Assembly: GCA_963847735.1 (NCBI GenBank)
Contig: CAWKAV010000030.1
Coordinates: forward strand, 18,619 to 82,618
Source of the DNA: CAWKAV01 sp963847735
GTDB lineage: Bacteria > Desulfobacterota > Desulfuromonadia > Desulfuromonadales > BM103
DNA length: 64,000 bases
Direction of reading: 5' to 3'
Shown one piece after another: positions 25,076-33,594 of the stretch (position 1 is the stretch's first letter; each line of letters begins with the position of its first letter). A program made the position numbers and the translations under genes. Under the pieces are notes generated by a model. It saw only the letters and a program-made list of their open reading frames with translations, did no database searches and was not told where the DNA came from.

Positions 25076-26224
25076 ATGGCCACAACAGACCAGATCATCG
25101 CCGCAACGGCCCCTGCCCACCTGATCGATCACAATCTGATTGATCGTGATGTCGAGAGTCTCTGCGACGGTATGGTGAAATACGAAAAACGCCCGGCCCG
25201 CCGCCTGGACGGTTCCTTGGCCGAAGGGCTCTACAACGCCTGGATCATCCTGAATAACCCGAAGCAGTTCAACTCCTACACCACCGATATGGTCAAGGCG
25301 ACCATCCTCGCTTTCCGTCGCGCTTCCGTTGATCGCGAAGTCAATGCCGTGGTCTTTACCGCCGTGGGCGACAAAGCGTTCTGTACCGGCGGCAACACCA
25401 AGGAATATGCCGAGTACTATGCCGGCAATCCGCAGGAGTACCGCCAGTATATGCGCCTCTTCAACGATATGGTCTCGGCGATTCTCGGCTGCGACAAGCC
25501 GGTGGTCTGCCGGGTCAACGGCATGCGCATCGGTGGCGGCCAGGAGATCGGCATGGCCTGCGATTTCACCATCGCCCAGGATCTCGCCAATTTCGGCCAG
25601 GCCGGTCCCAAGCACGGCTCGGCGGCGATCGGCGGTGCGACCGATTTCCTGCCGGTGATGATCGGCTGCGAGCAGGCGATGGTCTCGGGCACCCTCTGTG
25701 AACCCTTCTCGGCCCACAAGGCGAACCGCCTCGGCATCATCGCCGACGTGGTGCCGGCGCTCAAAATCAACGGCAAATACGTCGCCAACCCGACCGTGGT
25801 CACCGACCGCATGTTCGATGAGTACGGCCGCATCATCCACGGCGAATTCAAAGCCGGCGCCGCCTTCAAAGACGGCCGTGAGCTGATAAAAAGCGGAGAA
25901 GTCGATCTCGGCATGCTCGACGAAAAAGTCGAACAGCTCTGCGCCAAACTGATCGAGACCTTCCCTGAGTGTATGACCAAGAGCCTCGAGGAGTTGCGCA
26001 AGCCGAAGCTGCAGGCCTGGGATCGGAACAAGGAGAACTCGCGGGCCTGGCTGGCGCTCAACATGATGAACGAGGCGCGCTCCGGCTTCCGGGCCTTTAA
26101 TGAGGGTAACAAGGAGACCGGCCGCGAGATTGACTTCGTCAAACTACGCCAGGGGCTGGCGAAAGGCGTGCCCTGGACCGAGCAGCTGGTCGACAGCCTG
26201 ATGCCCGGACAGAAGGAGGATTAA
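25076..26224 (+). CDS. oah: 6-oxocyclohex-1-ene-1-carbonyl-CoA hydrolase (ring-opening)
   Basis: 382 aa crotonase-superfamily member, close to the length of known Oah/BamA. Signatures include ILNNPKQFNSYTTDMVKA near 60-77, AFCTGGNTKEYAEYYAGNPQ near 100-119, and RIGGGQEIGMACDF near 145-158. It adds water twice to 6-oxocyclohex-1-ene-1-carbonyl-CoA, cleaving the ring to 3-hydroxypimelyl-CoA. bamA is the widely used functional marker for anaerobic aromatic degradation. A strong GAGGAGG ribosome site precedes it. Confidence 0.95.
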   Translation: MATTDQIIAATAPAHLIDHNLIDRDVESLCDGMVKYEKRPARRLDGSLAEGLYNAWIILNNPKQFNSYTTDMVKATILAFRRASVDREVNAVVFTAVGDKAFCTGGNTKEYAEYYAGNPQEYRQYMRLFNDMVSAILGCDKPVVCRVNGMRIGGGQEIGMACDFTIAQDLANFGQAGPKHGSAAIGGATDFLPVMIGCEQAMVSGTLCEPFSAHKANRLGIIADVVPALKINGKYVANPTVVTDRMFDEYGRIIHGEFKAGAAFKDGRELIKSGEVDLGMLDEKVEQLCAKLIETFPECMTKSLEELRKPKLQAWDRNKENSRAWLALNMMNEARSGFRAFNEGNKETGREIDFVKLRQGLAKGVPWTEQLVDSLMPGQKED

Positions 26225-26227
26225 GCG

Positions 26228-26998
26228 ATGAGTGACAGTCCGCTGAAAGTCTGGCTGGAACGCGACGGCAGCCTGTTGCGGCTGCGCCTGGCGCGTCCCA
26301 AGGCCAATATCGTCGATGCTGCCATGATCGCCGCTCTTGAGGCGGCCCTTGCTGAATATCGTGACTTGAAGGAACTGCGCGCTGCATTACTCGACCATGA
26401 AGGGCCGCACTTCAGCTTCGGCGCCAGCGTTGAAGAACACTTGCCCGGCCAGTGCGCAGACATGCTCAAATCGCTGCACGCCCTGGTGCGCAGCATGCTC
26501 AACTTCCCGCTACCGCTGCTGGTAGCGATCAAGGGGCAATGCCTCGGTGGCGGGCTTGAAGTCGCTGCCGCCGGCAGCATGCTGTTCGCCTCGGAAGACG
26601 CCAAGCTCGGCCAACCGGAAATCAAGCTGGCGGTGTTCGCACCTGCGGCCAGTTGCCTGCTGCCCGAGCGGATCGGCCAGGCTAAAGCCGAAGATCTGCT
26701 GCTGTCAGGCCGCAGTATGGGGGCAGGGGAGGCCCTGGCGTCTGGGCTGGTCGACAGCGTGAGCACGGATCCGGAAGCGGCGGCGCTGGCCTATTTCGAT
26801 CAGCACCTGCTGGCCAGCAGTGCCAGCACCATGCGTTTCGCGGTACTGGCTGCCCGGCAGGAGTACCGGCAGCGCGTCATCGCCAAATTGGAGCGGGTTG
26901 AAACCCTTTACCTGTCCGGGCTGATGGCAACCCACGATGCTGTCGAGGGTCTGACTGCCTTCCTCGACAAGCGTCCGGCCAAGTGGCAGAACCGTTAA
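26228..26998 (+). CDS. dch: Cyclohexa-1,5-diene-1-carbonyl-CoA hydratase
   Basis: 256 aa crotonase-fold protein starting three bases after oah with AGGAGG overlapping the oah stop. The N-terminal LRLARPKANIVDAAMIAAL and the centre IKGQCLGGGLEVAAAGSMLFAS fit the Dch/BamR group. GPHFSFGASVEEHLPGQ near 55-71 is a close match in style to known dienoyl-CoA hydratases. It hydrates the dienoyl-CoA made by ring reduction to 6-hydroxycyclohex-1-ene-1-carbonyl-CoA. The reaction order dch-had-oah is encoded in reverse gene order. Confidence 0.9.
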   Translation: MSDSPLKVWLERDGSLLRLRLARPKANIVDAAMIAALEAALAEYRDLKELRAALLDHEGPHFSFGASVEEHLPGQCADMLKSLHALVRSMLNFPLPLLVAIKGQCLGGGLEVAAAGSMLFASEDAKLGQPEIKLAVFAPAASCLLPERIGQAKAEDLLLSGRSMGAGEALASGLVDSVSTDPEAAALAYFDQHLLASSASTMRFAVLAARQEYRQRVIAKLERVETLYLSGLMATHDAVEGLTAFLDKRPAKWQNR

Positions 26999-27023
26999 TG
27001 GACTGTCCCTGGTGTGTGTTGAT

Positions 27024-27887
27024 ATGAAAAATTCCACCACGCAGGAAATCGTCGATGTCCATTGTCACTGCTTTGCCGGACCTGACCAGACCGAGCAGGT
27101 CAACGCTGGCCTGGCCCGCTTGCGTGAAGCAGGCGTTCGCCACCTGGCCGTCATGGGGCTGGCCAACACACGCCTTAATGTCGAGGAAATCTGGAAGCTG
27201 ATCCCGGAAGGGTTTGAGCACCTCGGCGATCCACTGTTCTACGAGGTTGACGATCTGCTGCGCTTCAGCCATGGCAGCGGCGGTATGCTCTTCCCCATGC
27301 TCGACACGCGCTGCCTGGCAGGGCAGGTGGCTGAACTGCTGCAAGGCTATGTCGCACTGGGCTTCCGCGGCATCAAGGGACTCTATCTGGCCGATAACAG
27401 CAACGACCTGCACCTGGCTGGCGTCCCCGAAGTCTTTGGCATCAGCCTGGAGCGGTACCACCAGCGCGAATGGCAGATCTTCGCCTTTGCCGAAGCCAAC
27501 GACCTGCCGGTCCTGTATCACATGGACGCCAGACGCCACGGTGACGTGATGCGCGCCATGCTCGATGATTTCCCCCGCTTGAGGATCAACTTTCCCCATT
27601 TCGGTATCGGTCGCAAGGCCATGGCCAGCATTCTCGACCGTTACCAGAACGTTTATACCGATATTGCCTATATGCTGCCGCACATCCAGAACGACCCCTC
27701 CAGCTACCGTGACTTCATCTCCCATTACCCCGATCGGGTCTGCTTCGGCTCCGATGCACTGCTCTACCAGCCTGAGATCGTCTTGTCCTACATTGAGCTG
27801 GTCAGGGCGCTGCAGTTACCGGAAGAGCTTGAAGAGGGCGTCCTCTCGGCCAATCCGCGCCGATTTTTGGGGTTGTCACCGCTTTGA
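27024..27887 (+). CDS. Amidohydrolase family protein (COG2159-type)
   Basis: About 287 aa from the ATG at 27024; a GTG at 27012 is in frame and neither start has a good ribosome site. The metal-binding H-x-H is seen as DVHCHC at the N-terminus, with later HFG near residue 190 and GSDALLY near 240 (the usual metal-ligand Asp). The fold is that of the ACMSD/resorcylate decarboxylase-type amidohydrolases, which hydrolyse or decarboxylate cyclic acids. Last gene of the ring-degradation operon, 25 bp after dch. It could act on a cyclic or aromatic precursor. No specific reaction can be assigned. Confidence 0.75.
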   Translation: MKNSTTQEIVDVHCHCFAGPDQTEQVNAGLARLREAGVRHLAVMGLANTRLNVEEIWKLIPEGFEHLGDPLFYEVDDLLRFSHGSGGMLFPMLDTRCLAGQVAELLQGYVALGFRGIKGLYLADNSNDLHLAGVPEVFGISLERYHQREWQIFAFAEANDLPVLYHMDARRHGDVMRAMLDDFPRLRINFPHFGIGRKAMASILDRYQNVYTDIAYMLPHIQNDPSSYRDFISHYPDRVCFGSDALLYQPEIVLSYIELVRALQLPEELEEGVLSANPRRFLGLSPL

Positions 27888-28112
27888 TTCAGTTTCTGGT
27901 TTCATGCTGCAACTGATGGATAACCGCAACGTGCTGACTTGAAATGGCACAAGTACGAACCAACCCCGGAAACACTTACAATCGAAGAGTTTTTGGCGGT
28001 CGTGGAAAAAGACGATTATGGCTGTTTTTGGGGCTGAAAACCGCACAAAACCAGATGATCAAGCAGACGGGGAGATACAGCGGTGGTTCGCGATATGTGG
28101 GCACTGAGAATC

Positions 28113-30842
28113 TTATATCCTCTTCTGTTCCACCATATCCGCAAGACGTTCGCCCAGAATACAACTGATATTAAAATTCAGCTTGGCCACGATATTGGGG
28201 AAGTATTTCAGGTCTTTCTGTAGTCTTTGATAGTCAAACTTCAAGGTGGTAATGTCAGACTTGGCACGGACATCGGTGGTGCGCCTGGTTTCCATGATAT
28301 AACCGATCTCGCCAAAAATCTGACCGGGCTCCAGACTGGCCAGCACATGGGATGTGCCATGATCGTGGCGTATCACCTCCGCTTCCCCTGACAAGATAAG
28401 ATACATACTGCGTCCCGGGGTGTCCTGTTCGATCAGCAACTCGCCTGCTTTGAATTCATCCAGCTCGGAGATAAGAATAGCTTTGCGCCGTTGATAATCA
28501 GTCATGTTCCTGAACAGGGAACAGTGAGCCAGCGAATCCTCATCCAGAGACAAGGCGAGGATTTGATAAAGGCCTACCAGACGTATCCTGGACATTAGGA
28601 TGGGAGTGATCATCAGGGTGGCACAAACGGATAAGAGGACGGTTGCCGTGATCAATGCCCCGGATTGAGCCACCACGGTAAACCTCGATAACATCAGAAT
28701 GCCGAATCCCAGGGATAGAGCGAGACAGGAGATGAGTAACGGTGGTGCGACTTCTTTTACCGAAGCGGTGACCGCACCAGGATAGTCGGAAGTATGGCGG
28801 CAGTGATCGATATAGCTCGTCAATAAATGTAAGCAGCCATCCACGGACAGGGCAACGCAGATGACCGCCACCATCGCAGTGCCCGGATTCAATGGAATAT
28901 TGAGCAGTCCCATCATGCCATACATGATAGCAACCGGCACAAGAGCCGGAATCAGGGCTATCAGGCCACCTTTGGGTGAGGTAAACAACGCCGAAACGAT
29001 AATAAAGACCAGTAGAACCAGGAGTCCGAAGGCCTTTACCTGTGCCTGTTTGAGACTTTCAGCCGCCTGGTTCACCATCAGGTTCTTGCCAACCACGCTG
29101 GAAGCCAGTTCGGCACCGGCAACCTGCTCAACAACATCCTCCAGCTCACTGATATACTTATTTAATAATTGTGAATCATGAATATTGTGACGAACCACAA
29201 TGTTGGCCCGGCTGTAGTCCTGGCTGACATAACTCTTCAGTTCACTGCGATGAAACTGGAGCAGGTATTGCGCTATCAGCTGGCGGGTTCGGGGCAACGG
29301 CAGCCCTGGCTGTTCTCCCTGGATCTCTTTATGTACAAATTTGAGAAAATCGGCAAGGGACCGGCTCTGGTCAAACACACCCTGTTCCCGGACAAAATCC
29401 TGAATCCGGGCCAGTTTTTCTATGTTTCGAGGTTCAAGAAAGGCTTTTTCTGAATTAGACTCCAGGGCGATAAAGAAGATATTGGCCCCTGCAAGTTCCT
29501 CATGCAGCCGTTCATTGTCCTGCATGAGTGATTGGTTTGCTGAAAAATACAGTACCGGATCGTTGGTGACATGAAAGGTCGAGGCATGAAAGAAAAAGAA
29601 GATACTGAGTAATACAGTAACAATCAGGATCGCACCTGGAAAACGGCCGTGAACCTTCTCCAGTGATGCAAGCAGCTTGTCCGGATATTGGTCGGACGGG
29701 TTCTTCTTGCCGACAAATTTTTCAGTGGTCTTCAGGTATATCGCCAGCAAGCCTGGTACAAACAAAACCGTAACCACCCCGAGGCTGAGGATGGCAAAGG
29801 TAGAGACAATGGCAAAATTCCTGATCAAACCAATATTGTTAAATAGATTACTGGCAAAGCCGAGGGAGATTATCAGGGACGATAAAAGAAATGACAGACC
29901 GGTATGTTTTGCAATCATGCGCATGATCCCTTCATGCGTTGCCTTGGGGTTACTCCGCATTCGCCTGATGTAGGCAATCACGATATGCATGGGGGTCGTC
30001 GATGCGACAATGATGATAAGGGGGGGCAGCATGGTGCTGAGGATGGTAATCGGAATGCCGGCCCAGCCCTGCAGGCCAAATGTCCAGGTTATTACAACGG
30101 CTGAGGTTATGATCGGGATTGTTGCCGCGAGCAGACTGCGAACAAAGAACAGAATGCAGATAAATGCGATGATCGCTGACAATGGCCCCAACAAACGAAA
30201 ATCACTGATCAGCTGATTTTTTAATTCAGCATATAAACGGGGCGTACCAATCTGGGAGAGAGCATCGAAACTCCCCTGGTATTTACCAATTACAGCATCT
30301 ATTTCGTTGTATATGCGCTCGTTGTCACTGACTGCCGATCTGTCATTGCCCAACGAGAGCACCAGTTCCGTAACCCGGTCGTCTGCGGAGAAATAATCGC
30401 CCACAAGCATTTGGTTGTTAAAAAGGGAGTCGTGCAGGTTCTTTGCATCGGATTGTGAGTGTAACGGGTGGTCAATGACCAGACCGGATTCCAGCTTTCC
30501 GTCTACCCGTTGCAAGGTACGAAGGCTGAAGAGACTGTCGACTTCACTGATATCATTGATTGATTCCAGCTCATGGTGCAGCCTCTCCAGAGTCGAGAGT
30601 TTTTCCGGGGACCAGAGATTTGCGTCCTCAACAAGGATAAAAACCTTGTTATCGGTACCAAACTCCTCCAGCACCCTTTGGTAGACCAGCCTGTCGGGAT
30701 CGTTGGCGGCGATCAGACTGTCAAGGTTGGTGTCCACAGTCAGTCGCGGCAAGCCGACAATAAAAAATGCAGTGATTGCAATGATTGCCAGGAAGATGAC
30801 TTGCCGGTGCCTGGTGCCTGTTAAATAAAGTTCCTGTATCAT
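28113..30842 (-). CDS. MMPL/RND-type exporter fused to a C-terminal cyclic-nucleotide-binding domain
   Basis: 909 aa. Two RND halves each start with one helix (about 17-35 and 405-425), then a large periplasmic loop, then a five-helix block (about 215-375 and 610-765). The C-terminal 130 residues (about 775-905) are a Crp-type cNMP-binding domain: LLIEQDTPGRSMYLILSGEAEV and GQIFGEIGYIMETRRTTDVRA are the phosphate-binding-cassette-like region. MMPL/HpnN-type pumps move lipids or hydrophobic molecules. The cytoplasmic sensor domain suggests nucleotide control of export. It is last in a run pqiA-pqiB-lolA-like-pump, starting 3 bp after the previous stop. Confidence 0.85.
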   Translation of the reverse strand: MIQELYLTGTRHRQVIFLAIIAITAFFIVGLPRLTVDTNLDSLIAANDPDRLVYQRVLEEFGTDNKVFILVEDANLWSPEKLSTLERLHHELESINDISEVDSLFSLRTLQRVDGKLESGLVIDHPLHSQSDAKNLHDSLFNNQMLVGDYFSADDRVTELVLSLGNDRSAVSDNERIYNEIDAVIGKYQGSFDALSQIGTPRLYAELKNQLISDFRLLGPLSAIIAFICILFFVRSLLAATIPIITSAVVITWTFGLQGWAGIPITILSTMLPPLIIIVASTTPMHIVIAYIRRMRSNPKATHEGIMRMIAKHTGLSFLLSSLIISLGFASNLFNNIGLIRNFAIVSTFAILSLGVVTVLFVPGLLAIYLKTTEKFVGKKNPSDQYPDKLLASLEKVHGRFPGAILIVTVLLSIFFFFHASTFHVTNDPVLYFSANQSLMQDNERLHEELAGANIFFIALESNSEKAFLEPRNIEKLARIQDFVREQGVFDQSRSLADFLKFVHKEIQGEQPGLPLPRTRQLIAQYLLQFHRSELKSYVSQDYSRANIVVRHNIHDSQLLNKYISELEDVVEQVAGAELASSVVGKNLMVNQAAESLKQAQVKAFGLLVLLVFIIVSALFTSPKGGLIALIPALVPVAIMYGMMGLLNIPLNPGTAMVAVICVALSVDGCLHLLTSYIDHCRHTSDYPGAVTASVKEVAPPLLISCLALSLGFGILMLSRFTVVAQSGALITATVLLSVCATLMITPILMSRIRLVGLYQILALSLDEDSLAHCSLFRNMTDYQRRKAILISELDEFKAGELLIEQDTPGRSMYLILSGEAEVIRHDHGTSHVLASLEPGQIFGEIGYIMETRRTTDVRAKSDITTLKFDYQRLQKDLKYFPNIVAKLNFNISCILGERLADMVEQKRI

Positions 30843-30845
30843 GAG

Positions 30846-31757
30846 TTATTTCTGGTCCGTTGGCATAGTATCAAGCGAATCATTCGGGGCCCTGGTGCCG
30901 GCATCGATTAATTCGTTTTCGATTTGATTATCCTCTGCAGGCTCAATATCCAGTGGCGGCTGGTTTTTATAGAGCCAGTTAAAGGTGAAAACCTCATCAG
31001 GTACATAATTTTCGGAAATTATTCGTTTGTTGATCTTGACCAGGGTTGAGTGAAGTTTTTGCCTGTCTTCCATGAGCAGCATTGCCGCATTCCATGTGCT
31101 GAACCCTGCCTTTTTAAGGTCATGCATGGTGAGTTGTTTTGTCACTCTTCCATATTTGTCGAGATAATCTGTACGGATGATATACAGGCTGTCCTCATGT
31201 ATATAATGTTTCATCACCGGTGATGTCGACTCCTTGCCGGAGGTTTCATCGAACACATCAACAATGTAATAATCTATATTGTTGATGTGCCTGTCTTCTC
31301 GCCGGACAAACCGGTAGTTTTCGTTAAAAAAACCGCTTAATTCCTGCAGCGTAAAATCTGTGCCGAACAGGGTTTGCCCACGATCCCCAAGGGGAATGTA
31401 TCTGAACATCTCCCCGAAGGCCGGAAGATAGATGCTAATGTCCCGAATCGAGCCATTTTTTCTGCTGGCCAGCAAGGCAACACCACGCAGCTCTTCGGGT
31501 GAATCAAACAGCAGCAAAAGCTTTATATCGTCTTCGTTGTTTACCCTGGTGTACTTGCGCAATGAACGCGTTGCGCGGTTTCCCCGTTCATCGGTAAGAA
31601 TCACCGAGAGTTCTTCATAAACGGCCTTCTCCTCATAGATGCTCTGTTGCACCGCGTGCATGATCTCCATGCCGTCGGCATCGGTGCTCAGCTGAGCGTG
31701 TGCTTCTAACGAAGCGACAGAACAAAAGGCCAGCAACAGGGAATACAGGATTTTCAT
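30846..31757 (-). CDS. Outer-membrane lipoprotein-sorting (LolA-like) periplasmic protein
   Basis: 303 aa with a signal peptide ending near residue 22 (SLEAHAQ). The mature part is a LolA/LolB-like half-barrel of the type often encoded beside MMPL pumps: residues 75-100 KLLLLFDSPEELRGVALLAS, then IYLPAFGEMFRYIPLGDRGQTLFGTDF, the typical MMPL-partner signature. It probably carries lipids or lipoproteins across the periplasm from the pump or the MCE system. The acidic C-terminal tail after residue 270 looks disordered. Confidence 0.82.
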   Translation of the reverse strand: MKILYSLLLAFCSVASLEAHAQLSTDADGMEIMHAVQQSIYEEKAVYEELSVILTDERGNRATRSLRKYTRVNNEDDIKLLLLFDSPEELRGVALLASRKNGSIRDISIYLPAFGEMFRYIPLGDRGQTLFGTDFTLQELSGFFNENYRFVRREDRHINNIDYYIVDVFDETSGKESTSPVMKHYIHEDSLYIIRTDYLDKYGRVTKQLTMHDLKKAGFSTWNAAMLLMEDRQKLHSTLVKINKRIISENYVPDEVFTFNWLYKNQPPLDIEPAEDNQIENELIDAGTRAPNDSLDTMPTDQK

Positions 31758-31944
31758 TATTTCCGCCTACTCCAATCCCTTGTTTTCCGCAATGATCGAA
31801 CCCGTCCCCATCCGGCTGAACTGCTCATAAAACCCCTGCATGGCAATGAACAATGTCATCAAAACCGTTCATCGTGCAGATGGCGGTACTGGATAATTCA
31901 GCTTTATGAGTCATTGGCGGCTCCGAGAGTCCCGCAGGTCAAAT

Positions 31945-33594
31945 CTATTTTCCCCCGCTTCCTTTGCCAAACAGCAGAGATTGTGGGTTTCTTTCCAATA
32001 GCTCTACCAGTGCACGAATTGAACGCGCTGTCGCTTCCAGTTCACTGGTCAGTTGAATCACGTTGTATTGCATCGGTGAGTTGGGTTCCAGGACCGAATT
32101 GGCAAGCGCCAGGGTCTCCTGTAACTTTTCAAGCACCTCTCGTCCCGCCCCGATAGTCTCTTTGAGGTTTGCTTCTTCAACTTCGGCAAGAATGTTGCGA
32201 AATGATGTCATGGACACTTCCAGGTCATCAAGTGATGCCTGGATCGCAGAAGAATTAACCAGTTTGTTGGTTCCTTTGAGGGTGCCAAGCAATTCCGTGC
32301 CTATATCCTCGATATTCAGAGCGTCGAGTCGTGAAACAAACGCGCTCAGAGAGCTGGTGATTGATTCAATATCCGCTGAGGAAATGGTCGGCATTTCAGG
32401 AACGGTACCGTCACCGGCAACCCGCTCAATGGGTGAATCCGGATTCATCACCAGTTCAACGTAGAGTTGGCCGGTTATCAGGTTGCCCGATTGCAGCTTG
32501 GCCCTCAAGCCTTTATTGATCAGATCATTGATGATGGTCTTTGACGGTGTACTCCCTTCAACGACATCTCTGAACATGATGCGTTCCGGCTCTATCTCAA
32601 TCAATACCGGTATCATGAAGCGGGCCATGTCACGGTCATACTCAAGACTGTAACTCTTGACGGAGCCGACCCTTATGCCCCGATACTCGATCGGCGCGCC
32701 GGGGCTCAGACCACGGATCGAGCTGTTGAAATAGGCAACATAGCGAAGCTTTTGGTTGTAGACATTTTCCTGAATCTGGTCATGGTCGTCATACAGTGTA
32801 TAGACAAGTCCCTGGATACTGTCCGTCACCGGGTCCAGAGTGTCTGGCGTATCGAATGCGACGCCTCCGTAGATCATGCTCATCAGAGACTCAGTTTTGA
32901 CTTTAATGCCGTCTGCCGAGGCACCGAGTTCCATCCCGCTGACATTCCAGAACCGGGTATTCCCACTGACCAGCTGATCATAGGGGTCGTTAATAAAAAG
33001 ATGGATATAAATGCTCTTTCGGTCATTTGCCAGTTCGTAACCAAGGACTCTGCCGGCCTTGATCCCTCTGTAGTAAACGGGTGATCCCGTGTCGATGGAG
33101 CCCAGCCTGTCAGCTATCAGGACAACCCGTTGTCCAATGGAATCCGATAACACCACGGGGGCTTTTTCCATGCCGACAAAATGAAATTGCGGCGCACCCT
33201 GGCCGGGTTCGATAGAGATATAGGAGCCGGACACCAAGGTTTCCAACCCGGAAACCCCGGACAGTCCAAACTGGGGCCTGACCACCCAGAACTGGGTGTT
33301 GCGTCTCAGGAAAGAATCCATGCCTTTGTTGAATTGCACCTTTAGTATCACGTGGGAGAAATCATCACTGAATTCCATGCCATCGACCACGCCGATATTA
33401 ACATTCTTATATTTGATGCGGGTGCTGCCAACTTCTATGCCGTCTGCGGTCTGGAAGCTTATTGTTGCAACCGGCCCCTGGTCGGAAATGGTTTTGTAAA
33501 TCAACCAGCCTCCTACCAGGGCCGTGATGATAGGGATAATCCAGACCATTGATATCCCTGAGCGTTTGCTTATTTTCGGGCTGGACACTTCCAC
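31945..33594 (-). CDS. pqiB: PqiB-type protein with three MCE domains
   Basis: 549 aa, matching the length of PqiB. One N-terminal membrane anchor (MVWIIPIITALVGGWLIYK near 17-35) is followed by three MCE modules near residues 40-130, 155-245 and 280-365; each contains the YRG(I/V)-x-V/A-G-x-V turn, as in VYYRGIKAGRVLGY and IEYRGIRVGSVKSY. The remainder is a long helical stretch that in PqiB forms the needle spanning the periplasm. It begins with GTG overlapping the pqiA stop. It likely ferries lipids between membranes. Confidence 0.9.
   Translation of the reverse strand: MEVSSPKISKRSGISMVWIIPIITALVGGWLIYKTISDQGPVATISFQTADGIEVGSTRIKYKNVNIGVVDGMEFSDDFSHVILKVQFNKGMDSFLRRNTQFWVVRPQFGLSGVSGLETLVSGSYISIEPGQGAPQFHFVGMEKAPVVLSDSIGQRVVLIADRLGSIDTGSPVYYRGIKAGRVLGYELANDRKSIYIHLFINDPYDQLVSGNTRFWNVSGMELGASADGIKVKTESLMSMIYGGVAFDTPDTLDPVTDSIQGLVYTLYDDHDQIQENVYNQKLRYVAYFNSSIRGLSPGAPIEYRGIRVGSVKSYSLEYDRDMARFMIPVLIEIEPERIMFRDVVEGSTPSKTIINDLINKGLRAKLQSGNLITGQLYVELVMNPDSPIERVAGDGTVPEMPTISSADIESITSSLSAFVSRLDALNIEDIGTELLGTLKGTNKLVNSSAIQASLDDLEVSMTSFRNILAEVEEANLKETIGAGREVLEKLQETLALANSVLEPNSPMQYNVIQLTSELEATARSIRALVELLERNPQSLLFGKGSGGK

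Noticed and set aside
27944..28168. 74-codon plus-strand frame between the amidohydrolase and the MMPL gene
   Set aside because: No ribosome site, no family text, and it runs into the opposite-strand MMPL gene.
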